Positions 17,453 through 24,572 of a stretch of DNA of 53,472 bases are shown one piece after another. Location of the stretch: NCBI GenBank assembly GCA_047615875.1, contig JBLHGU010000011.1, positions 1-53,472 of the forward strand, given 5' to 3'. The position numbers were made by a program, and so were the translations under genes. The notes under the pieces were generated by a model. That model made no database searches and was not told the DNA's origin. It saw nothing but the letters and a program-made list of their open reading frames with translations. The stretch is from JBLHGU01 sp047615875. GTDB lineage: Bacteria > Pseudomonadota > Gammaproteobacteria > Arenicellales > CAJQKF01. Each line of letters opens with the position of its first letter. Within the stretch, counting starts at the first letter, position 1.

Positions 17453-18928
17453 ATGAGTAACACTATGAACCAACCAGCCACAACTAGTGATTCCAAAGAT
17501 TACGAGGACCTGTGTCTCTATATCGATGGAGAATTTATAAAAGGCGGTGGCCGCAAAGAGGAAGACGTCACCAACCCCGCTAATGGCGATGTGGTAGGCA
17601 AGTTGCCGCACGCTAGCCGGGAAGATCTAGACAATGCCCTGGCCTCTGCCGAGAGGGCATTTCAGAGCTGGCGACATAGCTCCCCCTGGGAGCGATCAAA
17701 AATACTCCGAGCCGTCGGTGAGATGTCCCGCGATCGAGCCCAGGAGATTGGCCGTAATATCACGCTGGATATGGGTAAACCCACAGCCCAGGGTGCTGGT
17801 GAAGTTGTTGTTTGTTCTGAGCACTGCGACTGGCATGCAGAAGAATGTAAGCGCATTTATGGCCGAGTTATTCCGCCCCGCTTGCCCAATGTCAGGCAAA
17901 TGGTACTGCGCGAGCCGATTGGTGTTTGTGCCGCATTTACGCCCTGGAACTTCCCGTATAATCAGGCTATCCGCAAAATCGCGGCGGCCGTTGCTGCGGG
18001 CTGCACGATTATTATTAAGGGTCCTGAAGACGCGCCGAGCGCTGTGGTTGCCATCGTGCGGATGTTCCATGAGGCAGGCCTGCCACCAGGTGTGTTGAAT
18101 ATGGTGTGGGGTGTGCCTGCTGAGGTTTCTGATTACCTGATCAAGTCCCCAATAGTAAAGAAAGTTTCCTTTACTGGTTCTGTGCCAGTAGGCAAACAGT
18201 TGGCCGCCCTGGCCGGTGCTCATATGAAGCGTGTCACCATGGAACTTGGCGGTCATGGCCCGGTTATGGTGTTTGACGATGCTGATATGGATCAAGCCGT
18301 AGAAGTTATGTCGTCATTCAAGTTCCGCAACGCAGGACAGGTTTGTGTGGCACCCACACGCTTCTATATCCAGGAAAAAGTTTACGATGAGTTCCTGAGT
18401 CGTTTTATGGAAAAGACCAGCCAGCTTCGGGTAGGACCCGGTATCGATCCCGATTCCAGCATGGGCCCGCTTGCCCATGCCCGTCGTGTTGATGCCATGG
18501 AAGAATTTGTCGCAGATGCCAAAAGTCGTGGTGCAACCATCGAAATGGGTGGTGCGCGTGTTGGTGACGTCGGTAATTTCTTTGCCCCTACAGTTGTCAC
18601 CAATATTCCTGATGACAGCATGTTGATGACTCAGGAGCCATTCGGTCCTATAGCACCTATGACGACCTTTAAGGAACTTGACGAGGTCATTATGCGTGCT
18701 AATTCAACACCTTTTGGTCTGGCATCTTTCGCCTTTACCCAATCTACCAAAACTGCTCTGGCAGTACAGAATGGTGTGAGTTCCGGTGTGATCAATATCA
18801 ATCATGTTGGCCATGCACTGCCAGAAACACCTTTTGGCGGCGTCAATGATAGTGGGATCGGCTCGGAAGGTGGTGTGGAGACCTTTGACGGTTACTTGAA
18901 CACCAAGTTTATTACACAGATGGATTAG
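17453..18928 (+). CDS. NAD(P)-dependent aldehyde dehydrogenase
   Basis: Aldehyde dehydrogenase superfamily enzyme (about 491 residues) oxidising an aldehyde to the acid. The catalytic cysteine is C298 in A-G-Q-V-C-V-A and the general base is E264 in M-E-L-G-G-H. The N-P-A-N-G-D-V-V-G and T-P-W-N-F-P-Y-N motifs are also intact. It resembles succinate-semialdehyde dehydrogenase-like members, but trimethylaminobutyraldehyde (carnitine route) or sulfoacetaldehyde are possible given the neighbours. ATG 17453 is preferred; ATG 17411 would add 14 uncharacteristic residues and 17465 is also possible. It ends just ahead of the regulated leader of the decarboxylase genes. Confidence 0.9.
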   Translation: MSNTMNQPATTSDSKDYEDLCLYIDGEFIKGGGRKEEDVTNPANGDVVGKLPHASREDLDNALASAERAFQSWRHSSPWERSKILRAVGEMSRDRAQEIGRNITLDMGKPTAQGAGEVVVCSEHCDWHAEECKRIYGRVIPPRLPNVRQMVLREPIGVCAAFTPWNFPYNQAIRKIAAAVAAGCTIIIKGPEDAPSAVVAIVRMFHEAGLPPGVLNMVWGVPAEVSDYLIKSPIVKKVSFTGSVPVGKQLAALAGAHMKRVTMELGGHGPVMVFDDADMDQAVEVMSSFKFRNAGQVCVAPTRFYIQEKVYDEFLSRFMEKTSQLRVGPGIDPDSSMGPLAHARRVDAMEEFVADAKSRGATIEMGGARVGDVGNFFAPTVVTNIPDDSMLMTQEPFGPIAPMTTFKELDEVIMRANSTPFGLASFAFTQSTKTALAVQNGVSSGVININHVGHALPETPFGGVNDSGIGSEGGVETFDGYLNTKFITQMD

Positions 18929-18957
18929 TCAGTCGGATTACAGTTTATACCTGGATA

Positions 18958-18996
18958 TTGACTTCGCCCAGGGGGACCGTGCTATGCTGACGGTCC
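18958..18996 (+). promoter_or_regulatory. Extended -10 promoter with a dyad operator ahead of the decarboxylase leader
   Basis: TTGACT (18958-18963) is followed after 19 nt by TATGCT (18983-18988), with the extended -10 element TGC directly before it. A perfect 7-bp inverted repeat, GGACCGT (18974-18980) and ACGGTCC (18990-18996), brackets the -10 box with a 9-nt centre. Transcription would start near 18995. The dyad could be a repressor site; if instead transcribed from upstream it could fold as a hairpin ending the ALDH transcript. Confidence 0.5.
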
Positions 18997-19011
18997 GTTT
19001 AACCACAACTA

Positions 19012-19023
19012 AAGGAGGTGATC
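19012..19023 (+). promoter_or_regulatory. Perfect 12-nt Shine-Dalgarno sequence
   Basis: AAGGAGGTGATC is fully complementary to the 3' end of 16S rRNA. AGGAGG ends 7 nt before an ATG at 19026. No other start in this window has a match this long; neighbouring genes use 4-6 nt. Confidence 0.85.
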
Positions 19024-19025
19024 AT

Positions 19026-19082
19026 ATGTCTAGTGTTTTGTATACCGGCGGGTCCGTCCTTGATGGTGGATACTCAGCCTAA
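19026..19082 (+). CDS. 18-residue leader-type ORF
   Basis: ATG to TAA encoding M-S-S-V-L-Y-T-G-G-S-V-L-D-G-G-Y-S-A, behind the perfect Shine-Dalgarno sequence. It lies on a leader of about 195 nt between a predicted promoter and the decarboxylase genes and is followed by two hairpins, the second a strong terminator. That layout fits a leader peptide controlling attenuation. The alternative is a relic: L-Y-T-G-G-x-V-L-D-G resembles the first strand of amidohydrolase-superfamily proteins, so this may be the stump of a lost amidohydrolase gene that kept its ribosome binding site. No amino acid run points to a particular effector. Confidence 0.5.
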   Translation: MSSVLYTGGSVLDGGYSA

Positions 19083-19108
19083 TAGCTGAATGATTGCCGA
19101 TCAAACAG

Positions 19109-19158
19109 TGGCTGACCCATCAGCCAAAACACGGGGCTGTCGAAAGACAGCCCTTTTT
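19109..19158 (+). terminator. Attenuator-like hairpin pair ahead of the ThDP decarboxylase
   Basis: Hairpin 1 is TGGCTGA (19109-19115) with TCAGCCA (19120-19126), loop CCCA. Hairpin 2 is GGGCTGTC (19134-19141) with GACAGCCC (19146-19153), closed by a GAAA tetraloop and followed by TTTTT, a textbook intrinsic terminator. CAGCC of hairpin 1 can instead pair with GGCTG of hairpin 2, so the two folds can be mutually exclusive as in attenuators. The decarboxylase ATG is only 32 nt past the T-tract. Confidence 0.7.
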
Positions 19159-19189
19159 GCTATGCCTGCCTATCAAATCAGCCACTAAA

Positions 19190-19711
19190 ATGAAAAAAAT
19201 CGATTGGCACCAGGATATTTTCGACATACTGAAAGAAGAGAATATCTCTCTGGTAACCCACGTACCTGATGCTGCTCACGCGCCGTTGATCAAATACTGC
19301 GAGTCAGAAGATTCCATGGATGTGGTGACACTGACAACTGAGCAGGATGGAATTGGCATCGCTAGTGGAGCCTGGGCTGGAGGTCGTAAAAGTGTACTTC
19401 TCATGCAATCCAGTGGTGTAGGGAATTGTATCAATGCTTTGGCATTGCCGATAATTTGTCGTATTCCCTTCGTTACTATTGTTTCCATGCGCGGCGAATG
19501 GGGCGAGTTTATTCCCTGGCAGGTGCCAATGGGCAAGGCAACACCTGCGGTTTTGCAAGCGATGGAGGTGCAGGTATATCGTGCCGATAAACCGGAGCAG
19601 GTTAAAGAGAGCGCAAAGGCCGCTTTGCAGTTTGCTTTTAACACCCGTCGTTCAGCCGCTTTGTTGTTGTCACAACAGCTAATCGGCGCCAAGCAATTCA
19701 AACAGGGCTAA
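19190..19711 (+). CDS. ThDP-dependent decarboxylase, alpha subunit (ComD-like)
   Basis: Pyrimidine-binding half of a split thiamine-diphosphate 2-oxoacid decarboxylase (173 residues), resembling sulfopyruvate decarboxylase ComD and phosphonopyruvate decarboxylase. It has the V-P-D-A-A-H-A segment, a T-E-Q-D-G-I-G-I-A block holding the glutamate that activates ThDP, then L-M-Q-S-S-G-V-G-N. ATG 19190 is chosen because homologues begin there and because the longer frame from 19094 runs through the terminator stem. Its ribosome binding site is poor. The beta subunit follows after 3 nt. The substrate could be sulfopyruvate, phosphonopyruvate or another 3-substituted pyruvate. Confidence 0.8.
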   Translation: MKKIDWHQDIFDILKEENISLVTHVPDAAHAPLIKYCESEDSMDVVTLTTEQDGIGIASGAWAGGRKSVLLMQSSGVGNCINALALPIICRIPFVTIVSMRGEWGEFIPWQVPMGKATPAVLQAMEVQVYRADKPEQVKESAKAALQFAFNTRRSAALLLSQQLIGAKQFKQG

Positions 19712-19714
19712 ACT

Positions 19715-20287
19715 ATGTTGAATCGTCGACCACTTCTTGATTACCTGTTACAGGACCGGCCAGAATATTTACTAGCTGTGGCAAGTTTGGGCTCGCCCGC
19801 ATGGGACTTAACCTCTATTGGCGAACATGATGGCAATTTTTGCTTTGTAGGTGCCATGGGACAAGCTGGACCATTCGCCCTGGGTTTAGCTATGGCGCGA
19901 CCTCAGCATCGGGTGGTTTTGTTCGCGGGTGATGGTGAGTTATTGATGGGTATAGGCGCACTGACCTGTATTGCCAATCAACAGCCAAAGAATCTGGTAA
20001 TTATTGCACTAGATAATGGTTGTTACTCTGAAACAGGCGGGCAGCCTACAGCAACTTCCGGTCATAGTGATCTTGGGACTATCGCCAGCGGTTGCGGCTT
20101 TCAGCGCGTTACAACCATTAGTAATCCGAAAGAAAAAGAGGTACTAAAACACACCATGCTGCATCAGCCTGGACCAGTTTTTGCCAACGTAAAAATTGCA
20201 TCCGGACGTGATCCACTGGCTCTGCCACAAGACCTGGATGGCGCTGCAGCGATCAATCGCTTTCGTCAGTTTACCGGAGTAAGCTGA
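19715..20287 (+). CDS. ThDP-dependent decarboxylase, beta subunit (ComE-like)
   Basis: Diphosphate-binding half of the split decarboxylase (190 residues). The ThDP/Mg motif runs from G-D-G-E-L-L-M-G to D-N-G-C-Y-S-E-T-G-G, with the expected spacing of about 25 residues; G-A-M-G-Q-A-G-P-F-A-L-G-L-A precedes it. It would form the active site at the interface with the alpha subunit. It ends 23 nt before the convergent TauD-like gene, closing the plus-strand operon. Confidence 0.82.
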   Translation: MLNRRPLLDYLLQDRPEYLLAVASLGSPAWDLTSIGEHDGNFCFVGAMGQAGPFALGLAMARPQHRVVLFAGDGELLMGIGALTCIANQQPKNLVIIALDNGCYSETGGQPTATSGHSDLGTIASGCGFQRVTTISNPKEKEVLKHTMLHQPGPVFANVKIASGRDPLALPQDLDGAAAINRFRQFTGVS

Positions 20288-20310
20288 GTCCTACTTAATC
20301 ACAAAGTCGC

Positions 20311-21126
20311 TTAGGCTCTAAAAAATGGTGCATCGCCCTTAATAGTAACGCGCCAGCCACGCCGGACATGCGGGTAGTAATCCCACAACGCATGGTGTTG
20401 TGTACAGCGATTATCCCAGAACGCAATTGAACCCGGTTGCCATGGAAAACGGCATTGAAACAAGGGCAGTTCAATATGATCCAGTAGCATGGTTAATAGC
20501 GCATCGCTTTCTTTCGGTTTCAACTGTTTGATACGAGTGGTGAATGCCCTGTTAACAAATAAAGCCTGTCGTCCGCTAACCGGATGTGTACGTACTACGG
20601 GATGCTCACTACAGGGGTAAGTATCGAGATGTTTTGTCTGGCCATCGTAACCCCGTCGATATACTGGCTCACCATCATGAATGGCGGTCAGTTGCATAAG
20701 CAACGCTTGTATTGGTGCAGACAGTGCCTCAAAGGCCGCATACATATTGGCAAACAACGTATCGCCACCTATCGGCGGGGTTTGTAACATATACAAAATA
20801 GTTCCCAACGGTGGCTCAGCGGCACAGGTTACATCGCTATGCCAAACTTCACCCGCTATCCGAGTTGAGTGCTGGTCCGCATAAATCTCCATTATCTCCG
20901 GATGCCCCTCAACCAGACGTGGCCAGGCAGGATGCAAATGTAGTTCGCCGAAGCTCTCGCCCAGGTGCTTTTGTTGATAGGGGGTTAACTGTTGATTTCG
21001 AAAAAACAATACGCAATGATTGGCCAGGGCTTTGGCTAGCTGCTTCGCTGTAGCAGCGCATATATTGCGTAAATCAATGTTATCTACCAGTGCACCACAA
21101 TTAGGCGAGAAGGGTTTGATATTCAT
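20311..21126 (-). CDS. TauD/TfdA-family Fe(II)/2-oxoglutarate dioxygenase
   Basis: Single-domain dioxygenase (about 271 residues) related to taurine dioxygenase. The iron triad is H96-S-D98 in W-H-S-D-V-T plus a distal histidine in Q-H-H-A-L-W-D-Y, and the 2-oxoglutarate-binding arginine lies in R-R-G-W-R-V-T-I-K-G-D. W-H-S-D-V-T and P-P-I-G-G-D-T-L-F-A-N are close to TauD, which releases sulfite from taurine. ATG 21126 is chosen because it follows the upstream stop (21132) by 5 nt; the longer frame would overlap that gene. Last of four tightly spaced minus-strand genes. Substrate may be taurine or another small acid. Confidence 0.85.
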   Translation of the reverse strand: MNIKPFSPNCGALVDNIDLRNICAATAKQLAKALANHCVLFFRNQQLTPYQQKHLGESFGELHLHPAWPRLVEGHPEIMEIYADQHSTRIAGEVWHSDVTCAAEPPLGTILYMLQTPPIGGDTLFANMYAAFEALSAPIQALLMQLTAIHDGEPVYRRGYDGQTKHLDTYPCSEHPVVRTHPVSGRQALFVNRAFTTRIKQLKPKESDALLTMLLDHIELPLFQCRFPWQPGSIAFWDNRCTQHHALWDYYPHVRRGWRVTIKGDAPFFRA

Positions 21127-21131
21127 CAGAG

Positions 21132-21875
21132 CTATTTCCGGGGTCGAATTTTTTTCAAGCTGATTGGGCGACAACGAACTTTACCAAATACACTTTCGAT
21201 ATCTTTTAAGGAGATCGTTGCATTAGGGCTGCCTCTGGATAAAACACCAACGATATTTTCTAGCGTTTCATGACCTAATGAATAGCCCTGTGTAATGCCT
21301 TTCCTGGAATTTTGCATAGATGCGAAAGCTGAGGCTCGGAATTCTTTAGTTGATGCAAAGTTGCAGACCAATTGCCCGCCTGGCAGCAGCAGCTTGGTCA
21401 ACTTGATAAGCCATTTTGAATTTGCATCAACTGCGCGACAGGCTACCCCATGTTCATCACTAAATAAATCATCAATGATTAAGTCGAAGCGTTCCCCTGC
21501 ATAGTGTGAAACCCAGTCAACGGCGTTGCTGTGAATCATTTCGCAATGACTATCGCTTACACCAAAGTAGCGACGTGCGAGCATGATGTGGATTTCATCC
21601 ATCTCAATACCGACGAACTGGGCGTTGCAAAGATGAGATTCGAGCATCCTGACAATGGCACCACCACCTACACCCAGGAGCAATACCCGTTGGATTCTCC
21701 CCGTAGGGGTTAATAATGCCGGCAAGCTGAGCAAATCCCAAATGCTGCCGCTGGCTCGTTGCCTGGGATTGTATTGGCTATGAAATACGCCATTGGTATA
21801 CAGGCGAATGGATGTGCCAGCGGTACGAACTTCGTACTTGCGTTGATTGTGAATCTGCGAATAAATAACCGCCAT
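21132..21875 (-). CDS. Spermidine-synthase-fold class I methyltransferase-like protein
   Basis: Rossmann-fold protein (247 residues) of the SpeE/class I methyltransferase group. The cofactor-binding loop is L-L-L-G-V-G-G-G-A-I-V-R, followed by the acidic V-G-I-E-M-D strand and an I-I-D-D-L-F-S-D-E active-site region. It lacks the clear polyamine-binding signature of true spermidine synthase, so it may transfer a methyl or aminopropyl group to a small molecule. It sits 24 nt after the deiminase-like gene and 5 nt before the dioxygenase, so it is probably part of one pathway. Confidence 0.75.
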   Translation of the reverse strand: MAVIYSQIHNQRKYEVRTAGTSIRLYTNGVFHSQYNPRQRASGSIWDLLSLPALLTPTGRIQRVLLLGVGGGAIVRMLESHLCNAQFVGIEMDEIHIMLARRYFGVSDSHCEMIHSNAVDWVSHYAGERFDLIIDDLFSDEHGVACRAVDANSKWLIKLTKLLLPGGQLVCNFASTKEFRASAFASMQNSRKGITQGYSLGHETLENIVGVLSRGSPNATISLKDIESVFGKVRCRPISLKKIRPRK

Positions 21876-21899
21876 AAGGATGTTGAGTTCGTTGCTCGA

Positions 21900-22853
21900 C
21901 TAGACCAGCCGGCGCTTCAAAATAGCCGTCAAGCAACCTATTGATCCAGCAGCTTTGCCAAGCTCCGACATTTCCACTTCAATGCACTCAACACCATGAC
22001 TTTGCAGTAATTTGATCGTCGCAGTATTACCACGACACATCATGACCTTGCGAGGTGCCAGAGTAACCATGTTTAATGCATAGCCAGACAGGGCTTCCTG
22101 TTCGTCAGGCAACATCGCTACTTCCATACCAACATATCTAAGGCATTCCACGGCTCTTATGGCTAACCTGGTAGGCCATGCCAATGCCAGGTTCTGATCG
22201 AGGATTCTGAGTTGCCCCATCAAGTGCATGGTGCCTATGGGCATGTCAGTCACAATAGTTTCGACGCCAATGCTATCAAGTAATAATGCCACCTGTCGCA
22301 GTCCTTCCTGATTACTGCGCAAACCTCGACCGAGCATTACCTTGTCTGGTGTTATCCAGATGGCGTCTGCACCTTCGAATATGCCATGGCCATGGACGCT
22401 ACCCAGAACAGGAATATTCAAACGACCCAAAGCTGCAGAAACTTCTACTTCTTCCCCAGCTCTTACCGTGGATGCTGGACGGGCGAGAATGACGCCCTGG
22501 GGTGTCATAAACATCAGATCCGCCAGAAACATTTGATTGGGTCGAGCTTGCCGTGGTTCTACATAAGACACATTAACGCTGTTGTTCTGGTAACAACTGG
22601 CCAAATTATCGTGTTGGGTCTGGGCCAGTTCAATGTCCAGACTTTCCAGCATCTGTACACTGGCTGGATCATCCGATGCAGCCAGCTCAGGACCTGGGCG
22701 GTGCAACAGAACCCGATCGAGGGGTGCATATTCTGAATTAGCGCCACAGTCAGCCCAAAGGCTGCCCAGCTCATCGGTAAGACTCTGTGTACGGGGTTGC
22801 CAGCCTGGTCCTCCATATGCGCTGCGTAAATGAGGATTAGATCGATCTGTCAT
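21900..22853 (-). CDS. Arginine deiminase / DDAH-fold amidinohydrolase
   Basis: Pentein-fold hydrolase (317 residues) of the arginine deiminase, dimethylarginine hydrolase and amidinotransferase superfamily. Evidence: A-P-L-D-R-V-L-L-H-R-P-G-P-E near the start, M-F-L-A-D-L-M-F-M-T-P-Q-G, G-H-G-I-F-E-G-A-D-A, a T-M-H-L-M-G-Q-L-R-I-L-D block with the catalytic histidine, and the nucleophile C307 in G-S-I-G-C-L-T. Such enzymes act on a guanidino compound to give citrulline, dimethylamine or an amidino transfer. It follows the glutaredoxin-like gene by 11 nt. Substrate cannot be decided by eye. Confidence 0.83.
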   Translation of the reverse strand: MTDRSNPHLRSAYGGPGWQPRTQSLTDELGSLWADCGANSEYAPLDRVLLHRPGPELAASDDPASVQMLESLDIELAQTQHDNLASCYQNNSVNVSYVEPRQARPNQMFLADLMFMTPQGVILARPASTVRAGEEVEVSAALGRLNIPVLGSVHGHGIFEGADAIWITPDKVMLGRGLRSNQEGLRQVALLLDSIGVETIVTDMPIGTMHLMGQLRILDQNLALAWPTRLAIRAVECLRYVGMEVAMLPDEQEALSGYALNMVTLAPRKVMMCRGNTATIKLLQSHGVECIEVEMSELGKAAGSIGCLTAILKRRLV

Positions 22854-22864
22854 GTTAACTAGTT

Positions 22865-23101
22865 TCAGGTATTAATCACAGTTAGGAGTTTTTGCTGGTC
22901 GAGAAAATAGCGGCAGAGTTCTTCACCGTCATATTCAAGCAATGGTACCAGCTCATTGTAAAGTTGAAACCACTGGGCGTCACCGTCTACATCACGCAGC
23001 TCTAACTCAAAAGCATGCTCTTTTTGTAGTGCTTGCAGATGTTCAATCATGTCTTCACATAGATGACAACCATAACGAGTATAAAGAGTGAGTTGGACCA
23101 T
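22865..23101 (-). CDS. Glutaredoxin-like (DUF836-type) protein
   Basis: Small thioredoxin-fold protein (78 residues) with a C12-H-L-C15 redox motif in T-R-Y-G-C-H-L-C-E-D-M, then R-D-V-D and V-P-L-L-E-Y-D-G where the cis-proline loop of glutaredoxins lies. It is the first gene of the four-gene minus-strand operon and is divergent from the MATE gene. It could keep a partner enzyme's active-site cysteine reduced; the deiminase-like protein, which needs C307, is an obvious candidate, but that is inference. Confidence 0.8.
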   Translation of the reverse strand: MVQLTLYTRYGCHLCEDMIEHLQALQKEHAFELELRDVDGDAQWFQLYNELVPLLEYDGEELCRYFLDQQKLLTVINT

Positions 23102-23210
23102 GGTTGTCTATATGAAAATTTCTGATAGCTGCTTACTGTGATATTGTCGACGGCTGCTTATTATTCTTGCAAGTCATTATATTGCCACCCTGTTTCCCCG
23201 AGTTGTATCA

Positions 23211-24572
23211 ATGAGCCGTACCCCGTCACCTGAAACAAAGGCTACCCTGATCGAAGGTGATATCAGGCAGCACCTTATCAGGCTTACCGTGCCTATGGTA
23301 TGGGCAATTCTGGCGATGCATTCTATCAATATTGCCGATACCTGGTTTGTCGCGCAACTGGGTAAAGCCTCTCTGGCAGCTATGAGCTTTACTTTCCCTG
23401 TGGTAATGCTTCTGTTGAGTCTTGGCATTGGATTTATGGCCGGCACCTCTTCGGTGTTATCGAGGGTTATAGGTCAGGGTGATGACAATCGTGTTAGTCG
23501 GCTCACTACCGATTCAATATTATTAGCGATTGTCTGTGCAGTGGTGTTAAGTGTGGTTGGTTTACTCACTATGGATAGCATTTTTCTCGCCATGGGGGCT
23601 TCCGAAGAACTACTGCCACTGATCCGCGAATATATGGTCATCTGGTTTGCAGGTTATCTGTTTTTACTGGTGCCTATGGCGGGTATTGGCTGCCTGCGTG
23701 CTACCGGCGATTCAAAATTACAGAGTCGTATTATGATGATCGCGGCTGTGCTTAATTTGATTCTCGATCCCATTCTGATTTTTGGTTTGCTCGGAGTGCC
23801 GGCATTTGGAATTGCCGGTGCTGCCATCGCCACAGTTGTCGCACGTGGTGCCACAATGATTATCGGTTATCGGGAATTGCGTAAACGAAATATGATTAGT
23901 CTCGAGCTACCGTCCTTACCGCAGCTTTTCGACTCTTGGAAATCTCTGGCTCATGTTGGATTACCCGCCGCGGGTACCAACATGATTATCCCCCTTGGTA
24001 CCGGAATTGTAGTTGCCATGATAGCGGGTTACGGACTGGATGCCGTCGCCGGTCATGGTGCTGCGGCAAGGATAGAATCTCTGGCTATGGTGGTGTTTCT
24101 GGCTATGTCTTCGATGATTGGGCCTTTTGTTGGTCAGAACTTGGGTGCGGGAAAGACCGACCGCATTCACGAAGTGATGAGACTAACAGGTCGCTTCTGT
24201 GTCTTGTTTGGATTGGCGTTAGCCTTGGTAATTTACTTTAGTGCCGGATACATCATGGCATTGTTTAGTAACGATCCAGCAGTCATCGAGTTCGGTGAAC
24301 TTTATTTGATTACCGTTACACTGGGTTTTGGAGCTGCCGGTATTGTTATGAATGTTAATGCGTCGTTTAATGGCCTGGGCAGGCCATTACCAGGTGTCGT
24401 AGTGTCTACAGCGCGCATTTTTGTATTTATGATACCTGCCGCCTGGATTGGTGGTGAGTTAATGGGGCTGCAAGGCATTTTTGCTGGGGTTTTAGTCGCC
24501 AATCTTCTCGCCGCAACTCTTGCCTATGTTTGGTTTCAACGCAAGAATTCGCTTAATATTAGTCCTGGCTAG
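23211..24572 (+). CDS. MATE-family multidrug/cation antiporter
   Basis: Twelve-helix inner-membrane exporter (453 residues) of the NorM/DinF type. Family features include R-L-T-V-P-M-V near the N-terminus, D-T-W-F-V-A-Q-L-G, and a second-half repeat with P-L-G-T-G-I and a G-Q-N-L-G-A-G-K loop. It uses a Na+ or H+ gradient to expel organic cations. The last 14 bases overlap the 3' end of aceK on the opposite strand. Substrate unknown. Confidence 0.9.
   Translation: MSRTPSPETKATLIEGDIRQHLIRLTVPMVWAILAMHSINIADTWFVAQLGKASLAAMSFTFPVVMLLLSLGIGFMAGTSSVLSRVIGQGDDNRVSRLTTDSILLAIVCAVVLSVVGLLTMDSIFLAMGASEELLPLIREYMVIWFAGYLFLLVPMAGIGCLRATGDSKLQSRIMMIAAVLNLILDPILIFGLLGVPAFGIAGAAIATVVARGATMIIGYRELRKRNMISLELPSLPQLFDSWKSLAHVGLPAAGTNMIIPLGTGIVVAMIAGYGLDAVAGHGAAARIESLAMVVFLAMSSMIGPFVGQNLGAGKTDRIHEVMRLTGRFCVLFGLALALVIYFSAGYIMALFSNDPAVIEFGELYLITVTLGFGAAGIVMNVNASFNGLGRPLPGVVVSTARIFVFMIPAAWIGGELMGLQGIFAGVLVANLLAATLAYVWFQRKNSLNISPG

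Noticed and set aside
17696..18295. A 199-codon minus-strand frame inside the aldehyde dehydrogenase gene
   Set aside because: Shadow of a clearly conserved gene; no start signal and no domain.
19094..19189. Longer N-terminus for the ThDP alpha subunit from TTG 19094
   Set aside because: It would run through the attenuator hairpins and add about 32 residues unlike the family; ATG 19190 gives the expected start.
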